A DNA stretch of 64,000 nt from Platerodrilus igneus (taxonomy: Eukaryota > Arthropoda > Insecta > Coleoptera > Lycidae): positions 5,084,001 through 5,148,000 of the forward strand of contig JARFIW010001082.1 in the NCBI GenBank assembly GCA_036346225.1, given 5' to 3'. The notes under the pieces were generated by a model. It was given only the letters and a program-made list of their open reading frames with translations, did not search any database and was not told the DNA's origin. Below, piece by piece: positions 35,773 through 46,153 of this stretch. Both the position numbers and the translations under genes were made by a program. The stretch's first letter is position 1. Each line of letters begins with the position of its first letter.

Positions 35773-37084
35773 CAGTATTGCCCGAAATAAACAGTACTGA
35801 AATTGTAATTGTTTTGTATATTTAAAAAATACATATTATTGACACTTTATTATATGTTCTAAATGTGCACCTCCTCGTTCGAGACAGACTTCATAACGTT
35901 GTTCTAAGTTTCTGGTCATGTTATTGAATAAGGGTTGTCTCAGGGCTGCGAAGAAGACTCTAACGGCATCCTTTAATTCATCGATGGTTTGTGGTGCCCG
36001 TTTGAAAACGGCATTTTTAGCCATGCCCCAAATGTATGCGTCTGGAGGTGTGAGGTCTGGAGAATATGAAGGATAAGGGAAGTCAGTAAATCGTGATATG
36101 AATTTGCTTGGAAAATGTTCTTGAAGAAATTGACGAATTGCGGCAGCAGTATGGCAAGTTGCCCGTCCTGCTGAAAAAATTGGTTTCGAAATGCCAAGTT
36201 ACGTGCACGACAGAATTGACGTAGATCAGGGATAAATCGTGTTAAAATTTGTCTGTACCTCTGTTGATTAAGTGTGACTTGCCTACCATTCTCTTCGATA
36301 AAGTACGGACCAATGATTCCGTGTCCGGAAACAGCACACCAGACACTCACTTTTCACTATGTAAAGGAACCTCTTGAACCTCATCGGGTCTGGCAAAGCC
36401 CAGAAATCGATTTGTGCGACGATTCACATAGCCTGACAAGTGAAAATGTGCTTCGTCTGAAAACCAAACATTTTCAAAAATTCAGGATTTTCATACTGTA
36501 ACGCGAGAATTCTGGCGCAATATTCCACTCTACTGCGATAATCCCGAGGATGTAGTTGTTGATGTACCTGAATCACATACGAAAATGTACCCAGCTCCTT
36601 CAGGATTCTTTGAAAGGAAGTTCTTTTTAAATCAAGTTGTAACGCTGTCCTTGCCTGGCTGACTTTCGGATTTTCTAAGATTTGCTCAAAAACACGTTCA
36701 TGGTTATTGTTGTTGTTAACTGTCCTGGGACGCCCTGAGTTTCCTTTTCGTTGGCACAATACACTACCTGTATTTCTAAACTTTTCAATAACCTTCAAAA
36801 TTACAGCATTACTTGGAGAACGTTTATTAAACCTTTGTGTGAATTGATCAGACACGTATAGCAAACTTGCACCATTACGTCGGCCGATTCCGTATGAACG
36901 AAAATAATGCTCTACCAGAAACACTTTCTCCTCTGTACTTAACACCATTTTTAACAATTAGGCCCTACTAATTACTTGTTTGAGGTTTACTTGACAGGTC
37001 TATACTAGCTAACTTGAGTGTGACAGCGCACGCATAAAAACACCGCCAACTTAGTTTCAGTACTGTTTATTTCGGGCAATACTG
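35773..37084 (-). mobile_element. Tc1/mariner-superfamily transposon, complete with 30-bp perfect TIRs
   Basis: This is a 1,312-bp element bounded by exact 30-bp terminal inverted repeats beginning CAGTATTGCCCGAAATAAAC and flanked by TA on each side (35771-35772 and 37085-37086), the signature of TA-targeting Tc1/mariner transposons. It encodes one transposase on the minus strand (35836-36957), preceded by about 127 bp of 5' sequence and followed by a short 3' region. Perfect TIRs make it one of the youngest insertions in the window, although the gene already has frameshifts. It sits in hAT debris. Confidence 0.92.
35836..36957 (-). pseudogene. DD41D-like Tc1/mariner transposase, frameshifted
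   Basis: The start at 36957 opens MLKMVLSTEEKVFLVEHYF and leads into a helix-turn-helix region (residues 10-110, with GRRNGASLLYVSDQF and KGNSGRPRTV). The first frame runs 177 residues to 36424; near its end the other frame reads VWFSDEAHFHLSGYVNRR, with the first catalytic Asp. The frame 36350-35973 carries SVWCAVSGHGIIGPYF and FFQQDG, with the second Asp. A one-base shift after that moves to the frame with SPDLTPPDAYIWG and then KNAVFKRAPQTIDELK to the end (35836). Allowing that shift, 41 residues separate the second and third acidic residues, as in DD41D (rosa-like) transposases. All three acidic residues survive; only two or three small indels disable the gene. Confidence 0.85.
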
Positions 37085-37086
37085 TA

Positions 37087-37560
37087 TTAGATATTATAAT
37101 TTTGCAGCAGCCAGTCGTTTTAAAATTTCATTTCCTGGAACCCAATGTTTTTTTAAATTTAACTGTAGACGATATTTTAACTAAAACGAAATGTTTACCA
37201 GAAATTTATCATAAAGATTTAAATGATACTACAGGTATTAACCTTGATACACTCAGAAATAATATAATTATTTGCGATAAATTAAAAAATGTTAAAGGAA
37301 TTTTACAGTTCGTAGAATATTTAGTGCTTTCGAAGTCTATAGCTTTAATATTGTGTTATTCTTGCTTGTTAGCACTGCAAATGAGTGCAGAGAGATCATT
37401 CTTAAAATTAAAAACCGTCTTAGGAACAGTACCTCACAACATAGAGTAGATTTTTTTTTTCAGGGAGTATTTATAGAGTAGATGCTTTATCCTTCTTGGC
37501 AAAAGAATATATCGATGATACAATAACTGAATATGCAGCAAAATTGGCGAGATAACATAA
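37087..37560 (+). pseudogene. hAT transposase C-terminal region
   Basis: The frame 37102-37449 reads VVLKFHFLEPNVFLNL, then LPEIYHKDLND, then the dimerisation domain core LALQMSAERSFLKLKTV, where the family has SAERSFSKLK. After a frameshift and a short T run the end reads RVDALSFLAKEYIDD and EYAAKLAR (about 37460-37555). It is the C-terminus of a hAT copy whose upstream part was separated by the 35.77-37.08 kb insertion. Confidence 0.65.
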
Positions 37561-37749
37561 TTTTCAAGTTAGATTTTGCATGTCAGTTTTTGATTATGTC
37601 AAATTTTGAGGAGTTTATTATTTTGTGTTGGATAAATATATTGAGATTTTAATATCAATGTACGTTATTTGATTGTATAATACAGTACTTGATTATTATT
37701 TGATTAATATTTATTATTGGAAATATTGTACAAATAATAAATAGCGCAA

Positions 37750-38835
37750 AGTATTTCTCCGTTATATTGGATTGCACCCCAGATACTAGTCACACTGAGT
37801 AATTATCACTAGTTGTCAGATGTGTACATAAACACAAAGATAATAAAATAAGTGTTCGCGAACATTTCCTCGGGTTTTTAGAGGTAGAAGGTTTTATAGG
37901 AAAAGGTCTATCAAATTATCTAATTGATTTTTTACAAAACATAAGTTAAATTTCAAAAATCTACGCGGTCAGGGGTACGACAATGGCGCAAATATGCGAG
38001 AAAAAATCAATGGGGTTCAGAAACATATTAAATGTAAATCCCAGAGCATTTTTCGTTTCTTGCTCAGCACATACTCTCAATTTAGTGATTTGTGATGCAG
38101 CAAAAGTAAATATAAAAACTTTCAACTTTTTCGCTACTGCTTAGCAGATTTACAACTTTTTTAGCTCATCAGTTGAACGTTAGAATGTTTTATTAAAACA
38201 TACCAATATAACACTTTATTATTTATCTGATACTAGATGGGAGTCTAAAGTTGAAGCACTGATACTATTACGGTTTAGTATTGAAAAGATTTTGGATGCA
38301 TTTATCGACATATTTGAGAGTAATAATTTTGAAAATAACGTCAAATGCGAAGCCCAATCGTTAGCTTTCAAAATTTGGTACGATATACTATCACGGATAA
38401 ACGTCGTTAGTAAAATGCGCCAAAATCCAAGTACACATTTAAATGGCGCAACTAAAGCACTTGATAATTTAATTACTTATCATCAAAACTACCGATCAGA
38501 TGACAATTTTAAAAATATATTAATTACAGTAAAACATTTAGCTGAGTTATTAGACATTTCTCTCGAATTTAACGAAAAATGCATTCAAAGACGAAAAAAA
38601 AGAATGTCTGATTATGGAGCAAGAGATGAGACGCCAAATGATCCAGAAATCAAATTTTAAATTTTTTGCTTTTTTACAATTCTAGATACAGAAATATTTA
38701 ATGTATTATCCCAACATACGAAAAAATTTAATTTTTTATCAAACTTTAATATTATTTGTAGTACAGATGGCACCACTTTAAAAAAGTATTGCAATAATTT
38801 GCAAATTTCCACAAGGGACGAAGAAGAAACGGATA
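37750..38835 (+). pseudogene. hAT transposase catalytic-middle fragment (ZMYM1-like)
   Basis: Across frames it reads [12 protein letters not shown] (about 37768), VREHFLGFLEVEGFIGKGLS (37855-37910), LRGQGYDNGANM (37963-38000), NPRAFFVSCSAHTLNLV (38035-38090), ITLYYLSDTRWESKVEAL (38208-38262), then the long frame 38292-38660 with IFESNNFENNVKCEAQSLAF and YRSDDNFKNILITVKHLAEL. This is the part of the hAT protein preceding the dimerisation domain. Its position after a C-terminus (37.1-37.56 kb) shows it belongs to a different copy. It ends at DEEETDI, where the PLE fragment begins. Confidence 0.75.
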
Positions 38836-39208
38836 TTTATAAACTAAGGTCGACGTTTCGCCCACTTTTGTAAGGGGCTTCATCAAGGCAAGAAAAGAAA
38901 ATAAATAATAAAAATAAGAAAGATAATATTAAGTAGACAAGTTAAAGTGTAAAGAGTATGTAAAGTTACTTTTGAACTAGCAGACTCACCAACCCATTTA
39001 AACCAACAGGTATCTTGTGACAAAGTAATTGGTGAAAGTAGCAAAAGTAGTAGTTTATATAGGGCGAGAACTTGATGCATGAGTGATCACGAGTAGGGAG
39101 GAGTGTCGTAGCGGATCAGTGAACGTTACGGTTCAGTTTTTGTGAACATAGGCTTGTTTTCCAAATGGGGGGAATATAGTAGCAATCGTCTTTGTTTATA
39201 TTATTAGA
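38836..39208 (-). mobile_element. Penelope-like element, 3' fragment, copy 2
   Basis: Read on the minus strand it aligns with 19190-19590: coding end (CTATATTCCCCC-like, CATTTGGAAAAC), GTAACGTTCACTGATCCGCTAC, CAAGTTCTCGCCC, CATACTCTTTACACTTTA, and finally the GATGAAGCCCC / GTGGGCGAAACGTCG terminus. It is shorter at the 5' end than the 19-kb copy and abuts truncated LINE copy C at about 39209. Confidence 0.8.
38848..38889 (-). ncRNA. Hammerhead-like ribozyme motif of PLE
   Basis: On the minus strand the order is TTGATGA, a four-base-pair stem (AGCCC with GGGC) closed by CTTACAAAAGT, then GAAAC and GTC. This matches the core order CUGAnGA - stem II - GAAA of hammerhead ribozymes described in Penelope-like elements, with one change (T for C before TGATGA). 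No in vitro activity can be inferred. Confidence 0.5.
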
Positions 39209-40047
39209 ATTCTAATTGTTCTTTAGCTTTCCTGCATTTTCGAATAACTTTCTATTCTATGGCTTTGAAACTATGTTTTCCTGGTTAGTCTGCTTTTGTA
39301 TTTTAGTCTTTCTTCTATTAAATTCATAATATCCTTTGTTACCCATGGTTTCTTATTTTCTTTCTGTTTATACCCCAGAATACCTCTGACCGTCATGTCT
39401 AAGCTGGATTTAATGTTATTCCATTCTGTTTCTACTTCCTTAGTATCAAAAATTTTCCCGATGTCTTCGTTTGACTTTTTCTGGAATCTTTTGTGGATAT
39501 CTTGTTACGTTCATTTACGGCCGACTCTAACGCCCTGGGTTTATGAGCAAGTATAAACAGTAATTTTTCTTTTCTTTCTTTTATGAATGAATACTAAATG
39601 TTACACGAAATGCGCACTTCGTACGTAAATTTTTTTAATTTGTTCTTTATAATACAACTATATATTTATTTTTTTTGTTGATTCAAACCGAATTCTTTTT
39701 TTTTAATTAATTTTCACTTTTCATAGAAAATTGATGACGATGTATTTTTTTGTGTTGCTAGGAATCCCCCCTCCCCTCATCGCATTGGTAGTTAGCTCGG
39801 TATTTCTACGTTTATTGTGTTCTGTTTCGTCAGCGTAATTCCTGCGGGTCCGCACTTTAAATATCCTTTCTATTTCAGTCTGACCCGTTCGCTGCATAAC
39901 GTAGCAATCTTTAAAATTAAAGTGCTTTTTTTCGTTCCTTTTTTCAAATATTTAAATTTAAGCGCCTTTTATAATTATTATGTTATGGTCAGTGTCTATA
40001 TCTTCTTCTGAGTAGTTACTACAGTCTTTTACTTGATTCCTTCACCG

Positions 40048-40446
40048 TTATCGAACACGAATGTATCTATTTGATATATCCCTATGTCTCCCGGCATCTT
40101 CCACGTGAATCTTGTTATAGCATAATGTTATAATAATGTGCTTCAGATGGTTAAATTGTTTTTTGTCGCAAAATTCTACTAGCCTATTTCCGCTGTCGTT
40201 TTTCGTACCTAAACCACCTAAACCTACTACCGCTCCTTCCCTATCCTCACCTACTACTGCATTAAAATCTTCCATAATTAATAAATTTTCATGTCCTTTT
40301 ACGCATCTTAGTGTGTCTTCGATATCTTTGTAGATCGGGTTCTCATCGTCGCTGTAGCTAGAGGTGAGCATGTACACTTGTATTATTACTGTATTTCCCG
40401 ATTTGGATTCTAATCTAACCATCAGTACTCTTTCGTTTTTTTGCAT
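40048..40446 (-). pseudogene. LINE copy C endonuclease domain fragment
   Basis: There are 132 codons reading ERVLMVRLESKSGNTVIIQ, then SSYSDDENPIYKDIEDTLR, then HENLLIMEDFNAVVGED. The D-F-N block is the conserved catalytic segment of the exonuclease-endonuclease-phosphatase fold used by non-LTR elements. The family's usual GDFN is EDFN here. It covers roughly the second half of the domain; the N-terminal part lies beyond the hAT insertion. Confidence 0.8.
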
Positions 40447-40560
40447 GTAGTTTTCTACTTTGTCCCATTTTTTTTCGCATAACTATCCCCACACCCAAAT
40501 TTCCTTACTCTGTTCTGTATGAATTACCCTAAAGTCTTCGCTCCAAAAGTCCCCCGCATC

Positions 40561-40568
40561 TGGCCAAC
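40561..40568 (+). repeat. 8-bp target-site duplication, left
   Basis: TGGCCAAC is repeated exactly at 43645-43652. The homologous LINE sequence in copy B2 (near 60138) has a single TGGCCACTGAACTTCG, showing the pre-insertion state. Confidence 0.92.
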
Positions 40569-43500
40569 TAGGGATGGACTCGGGCCGGGCCGGGCCGGGC
40601 TTTTAATAAGCCCGGCCCGGCCCGACGCAGAAAGGTAACCGGCCCGGCCCGAAGCCCGGCCCGAAATGAAAATTGACGGCCGGCCCGGCGGGCCGGGCCG
40701 AAATTTCGGGCCGGCCCGACTTTTATTCGGCGAATGAGAAGATATTTTTTCTGTTGTGTTCAACAAGTAACTATTACTCTTTTGTTTAATTTAAGAGTAT
40801 AATGATTTTGAATTACAATCAAGATACTTGTGGAACATATCGTAGTATATCATTTGATTTTTGATTCTGTTACGTACCTAGACGTAGCCGGAAGAAAAGT
40901 AAGTACCAGGCTAACTATTAAACGCGGAGAGTGGGGGGGGGATTCGCCTACATACCAAAAAGAAACAAAAAACGCATCACCCACGATGATCTATTAACAA
41001 ATAAAAATAAATAGCGGATTCTGTACAAACAAGCAAGAGCAATAAATTAAGCGTTACTATTTGAAAGCAAACAGTTAGGTGATATGAACAATTTAGTACA
41101 TTAGATACGAAGTGCGCATCTCGTATTTACACAAAATAAAATTAATCAGTAGTAAATAAACCTTTGAGAGCTTTTGTCAAGCATTTTTAAAGTTTCACCT
41201 AATACTTTTTGTAAAATAACTAATTAGTAGGAAAGAATTAACGTGTTGGAGCTTTTGTCAGATATCTTTTAGATCGTACATAGTACCGTTTGTAAAATAA
41301 ACTAATCAGTACAAAGGAATAAGCGTGGGTCTGTCCAATACTTTTAACACAGGTACATCACACATGCAGAGCGATAATATCGATTAGCAGCAACGAACAA
41401 TAGTTCTATAATGTGACGTTTCTCGTCACATAACTACACCAAATGTTGATACGAAATATTCCATTACACAACACAAAAGAAAACGAGTTGCATACCTGTA
41501 GGTGTCCGGATACTTAGCTTGAAAACCGTCGGGAGTGAGTCAACACAGAAACTCCGCGGTATTCAGGATCCATTCACCCTGGCATCGTAACTACAGCAAC
41601 GACCTACGGACAATAGCAATTGGTCTACAAAAGGAAGAGCCCATTTGGCCTCCAACTAAAAAAAGCAATCCACGCAAGACACCTCCTAGTTGTCGAACAG
41701 AAAATAAACAGATGTGCATTGCTTTTGAAATACGGTGACGAATAATGTAGAAAATATGTCGACGCACAAGTTGTAGAAGCAAATTTAACAATGGTTCAAA
41801 TAACACGAATTCCAACTGCAAATCCTCGCTTATCGAAGCGCGATTAAAACTGGAAAACCCGGGTTTTATCAGATAGAGTGCGACCTTATTTCAACAAGTT
41901 TTTACATTGAAACAATAGAGAAAATCATTATAGGCGGTCGTAATGTATACCAAGATAACGGGTACCTGAAACAGGATATAACTATTTAGTAGTTGCATAA
42001 ACTTGTCGTTTCAAAGCAAGTAGATTTAAGTTGAGGAATTTATTCGAGAGCGTGTTTATTATTAATTATGTTGAAGGATTTAACAGCTGAAACAGAATTT
42101 ATTCGAACGGGTATTGAATTAATAAGGGAGAAAAATAGGGTGATTAATTTATGCTGAAAATAAACGTAACAATTCTTTGAAAAATCCTAGAAATAGGTAA
42201 CAAAGGTACAAAATGTTTAGCAATTTTCAATGTTTATGAAATTGTACGCTTAACGCATCTTATAACCTTTATAATAAATTTGCGTCCGCTTTATTTTGTC
42301 GTTCCTACTTCAAAGAATTTTACTAAAATTACCTACTTGAAATTAGAGAGTTGTTGCAAACTCATTCCAAGCAGACTTTATTAAAAAAATCTTCAAATAA
42401 AGTATCCTTTTTTAAAAGTTTGCATCCAATCTAAAGGAGTGTTAGTGCAAGTGTTTTTTCCCTTACTCTTTATTCTGACATATGTGTTTAGTATTCTATA
42501 TCTATAGATTATGTTTTAAAAATGAATAAAGAATTGATCTCTTTTGTTTTAAGGTGACCTATAATACATGTTTAACTATATTGGAAAAAATTTAAGAAAT
42601 TGTATTCACACAAAGATGAACCTTTTTTTATTATTTGAGTTTTTTATTTCCCACTGATTCGATAACATTTGTATGTGTTGTCAAAGTGTTTTCACGGAAT
42701 ACTTTTTGAGTTTACTTCAAGACACTGTTTTTACTTCTTTCCTAGCATATAGCATATCTGTTTTCAAAAGGATTTTTACAGTTTACTTCTAGGAAAAGCA
42801 TTACAAAACAGCATCCTCGTATTTAGAGCGTTGACGTTTTATATCTTTTTCGTGTTATAAACTTGGACATTATATTTCTAAATTTAATTACGGAAACAAC
42901 ACTACAAAAACATTTATTTCGCTATATTTATACACACACCAGACAATTAAATGTAAGTTTGTACATTTGGCATTTGGCATATGTCAAAATTAAGGCGCCT
43001 TAAATAAAAGCATTCCGTGCCTGTATTTAAATTAAATAAAGGTGTCCTGTATTTTAATAAACTACAAACATTAAAGGTGTAATTGCGCATGTGTAAATGT
43101 CCAATAAGGGAAAACTTTATTAAAAAATTGGTAAAATGAACTTTGCAATAATTCTCTAGTGTTTTATACACGCGATTGATAATATCGACGTTCGCCGCAT
43201 GATTTCGATTTGGAGTATATACACATACATAATATAAATCGTGCAAATTTTTGAATTATGAATAAATCACCTAGTTTGATGTTCCTGGGCATCTTTAACT
43301 TGCCTAAAGTACAACATGAGGAACATTAAATAGGACTAGAAAGAATATTCGGTATAAGAAGTGAGTTATAATATCACGTCTCCTTTACACTAAACAAGAC
43401 GAAAAACTGATTATTAATGGGTTCATGAAGAGACTACGTAAAAATATAATTAAGAGGAGTATCTACTCGTGCGTTTTTCGGCCCGAAAAGTTCGGGCCGG

Positions 43501-43644
43501 CCCGAGTCGTTTGACCCGGCCCGGCTCGAAAAAAGATAAGCCCGGTCCGGGCCCGGCCCGAATAAAGTAGCTCTGATTTGAGCCCGAAATCGGGCCGGGC
43601 TCGGGCCGGGCCGGCCCGAAAGCCCGAGCCCGAGTCCATCCCTA
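40569..43644. mobile_element. Non-autonomous hAT-like transposon with GC-rich subterminal repeats
   Basis: This 3,076-bp element has perfect 17-bp terminal inverted repeats TAGGGATGGACTCGGGC and exact 8-bp duplications, the hAT signature. Both ends (about 40580-40735 and 43470-43635) are arrays of CGGGCCGGGC / GGCCGGCCC words in both orientations, in sharp contrast with the AT-rich interior. Such subterminal arrays are typical transposase-binding sites. No transposase domain is found in the interior: frames such as 41535-41738 and 42947-43246 match no family. An internal imperfect repeat of 81-bp period (about 41125-41325) and a TGTGACG-TTTCT-CGTCACA hairpin (about 41412) are present. It interrupts LINE copy C. 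Confidence 0.9.
41125..41325 (+). repeat. Imperfect tandem repeat, 81-bp period, inside the hAT-like element
   Basis: GAGCTTTTGTCA starts at 41168 and 41249; TTTGTAAAATAA and TAAT(C/T)AGTA words recur with the same spacing. There are about two and a half units. Confidence 0.6.
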
Positions 43645-43652
43645 TGGCCAAC
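43645..43652 (+). repeat. 8-bp target-site duplication, right
   Basis: This is the exact copy of TGGCCAAC at the right end of the hAT-like element. Confidence 0.92.
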
Positions 43653-44107
43653 GAACTTCGCTAATCTCTACTATGTCTAATACTAACCTATTCATTTTAA
43701 TTTTGAAATTCTCTAGCTAACCTACTTGCGTCATGCTTCTGACATTCCACGCCCCGACTCTCCCGGAGATCCGAATGGGGGCTATTTTAAACCCGGAATC
43801 TTTTACCCCAGAGGATGCCATTATCTTAAATAACAGTTTAAGTAAGCATTGTACTTGGCAGGTAATGTGATAGTTTCCCGTTGCCTTCCGCATCGTAGTA
43901 GCGTGTCTTAGAATGCCATACCGACCCCTATAGTCTCTGCCATTCTAAATACCGAAAGACCTGTCTTAGTTTGTTTCCTCACTAACGACCCCGCCAATGT
44001 GGTTAAACTGATAGTTTGGCTCTTTATCTCGCTGAAACACGCAAGCCATTCTACCCGTTCCGTTCTAGTATTCTAGAACATTTTCAAGGTGCAGGTCCGT
44101 TCAGAAC
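43653..44107 (-). mobile_element. LINE copy C, 5' portion (endonuclease start and 5' UTR)
   Basis: Continues the minus-strand LINE after the insertion. It aligns with 60140-60680 (copy B2) through the start of the endonuclease (AACTTCGCTAATC on the plus strand) and the 5' UTR (CATTCTAAATACCGAAAGA, GTTTGGTTCCTCAC-like, TTCAAGGTGCAGGTCCGTTC at the end). The shared outer end with copies A and B2 marks the full 5' end of the family. Confidence 0.8.
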
Positions 44108-46153
44108 AGAATAGGACTAATATTACCATAAAAAGTGGTCTAGCATCTAAGCTTTTCCTAGTTATTAATAAATCTACGGCGTACAATTAACTGTCACTTA
44201 ATAACACAAGACTTCATAACAACATATTAAAATCGTTCATTGTAAATAAAAAAAATTACACCGATTTTGATGAACTAGTGACACGAAAAAGCGACTAACC
44301 TGAAAATTTTCTACACATTTTTGTATAATAATGTTATCCTTCTACCAAAAGACCTGAATATAACTTTTTTGTATTAAAAAGCTTTCAGAAATACCCATTT
44401 CTATTACTTGTATCTTACATAAAAATAGCTGTGACACAGAACCGAGATTAAAATTCTTGCTAAGTTTATATCAACTTATAACTTGGGTATACTGTTAAAA
44501 AGACAAAGTACTCTTACACTCTTAATAATGAAAAGGCATTATATTCACCAACAACGTATAGAACAGATACGGGATGTATTACATGTTAATCTCATCGCAC
44601 AAATTATATGCACTGACCAGCACCATTGTACTTAGATTCTATATATCAGTGTACCACTGGTTCCAACCTTTTTCTGCTCAAGAACCCCTTCTAACTTTCG
44701 AAAGAAATTGGCGAATCTCTCATGTAGTCGTTAGTAACAATAAGGAAAGTGATAAAATTTGGTACAACTATGTTCCACATTACATAATAATTTATAACAA
44801 GAAACTAAAACATAGTCGTATAACGTCTACAAACATTAATAAAACTAAAGTGATAGTACAAGAAATGAATACAGAATGAATTCAGTGAAAGAGAACAGTT
44901 ATCCTAGTAAGCTCAAAATTATTCAGAATTCAGATAATTGTGGAATAGGGTATAGTATAAATATTAGTAGGCAGCAATTAATACTTGAAGGTTTTATCCA
45001 GTTGTTTTCATTTTAATGTTCAAAATTGAAAGGGAATATATTGAATCTACATATGTAGCACAACAAGATGCTGTTCCGTAGTTAAAATATAGGTAGGCCA
45101 CTTTTACAGACTTACTCTGAAAAAATGCAGTTGTACCATTTTCAGCGTAAGTCTTAGAGCAAATGATTAGTTTAACTTGTTTTTATAAACCGTACAGTTT
45201 GCCCTATTTCAATATTTCATTTACCGATGTATTCTGTCAGTTCAAGATTAAATTATAAAGACTAAACGAATACCGCAGTCAGTAAATAGTTTTCCGGTGT
45301 TCTTTAATTATACATAATTTAAAATTTCATTAATAATTACTATTTTGCCGAGAGTGACGTCTCTGGTAACGCTTCAGATGTAAGCATACGAACCAACTTT
45401 TAATCCGACATGCAACTTACAGGCTCTGCGGCAAGAACGAAAACAACAACAAAAGTACAGGTTCCGCTTCCGTTCTGTTCTCGATTATTCAAAGTTTGAT
45501 GGTTTTATGAAAATTTATACCTACGGTTTGTAATTAAATATGCAAACTAAATAAAATATTAATGACGGTGGAATGAAAAATAGACTTGTGATGCGTAAAA
45601 CCTCACAGTTTGTTGTTCAGTTTTCAGCAGGGTTTAAAATGCTCAGAGCGAATTATAAAGGTTTCTAGTTTTGAATGTGGGTTGGTTTTCAGCTAGAGTA
45701 CTATTTTCAGTAGGTAGTTACTATAAAGCCAAGGTTTGATATCTATCTGTTATCGCAGTGGTTATGTAGGAGCTTTATGTAAATGACTAAAATATTCGAG
45801 GAATTATTTTCTTCAATAGAAAACTTATTGTCTACTTTTCTCTCGTTATAGACATGATTTTCTTAAATCAATTACCTTTCTTCGCAAGAAAGGGTTGTAG
45901 TCTGTTCACAAACGATGCAAGGTATTAAATTATACTCCAGAAGCATAGGCGTCAGGATTAACTTTTGTGTGTAAGTACAATAAAATATTAAATATTTTTA
46001 TGACAAAAATTTTCCGTTACCAAAAAATTATTCTCTGAAATTGTTATTTTTAATGGATTCTGTACAAGGTGCACTTTGAAGTCCTATAAAATGTATTAGT
46101 AACAAGTCATAACAATATTTTCAACTGAATATTATGGCTAATGACTTGGTTAA
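44108..46153. other. Unassigned sequence with one hAT-terminus-like word
   Basis: At about 44652-44690, CACTGGTTCCAACCTTTTTC and CAAGAACCCC resemble the CAGTGGTTCTCAACC-type end of Charlie-like hAT transposons. No matching second end was found. The rest has no recognisable feature. Confidence 0.35.

Larger units (their letters stand above)
39209..40568 (-). mobile_element. RTE/BovB-type LINE, copy C, 3' portion (broken)
   Basis: The minus strand aligns with copy A from the endonuclease to the linker before the RT; the remainder is lost at the PLE junction near 39209. The frame 40048-40446 is the best-preserved endonuclease piece. Between about 39545 and 39920 there is sequence absent from copy A, possibly a further small insertion. 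At 40568 the copy is interrupted by the GC-rich hAT-like element and continues at 43653. Confidence 0.8.

Noticed and set aside
44574..44879. 101-codon plus-strand frame
   Set aside because: It spans a hAT-terminus-like word (CACTGGTTCCAACC) and shows no protein family; likely chance.
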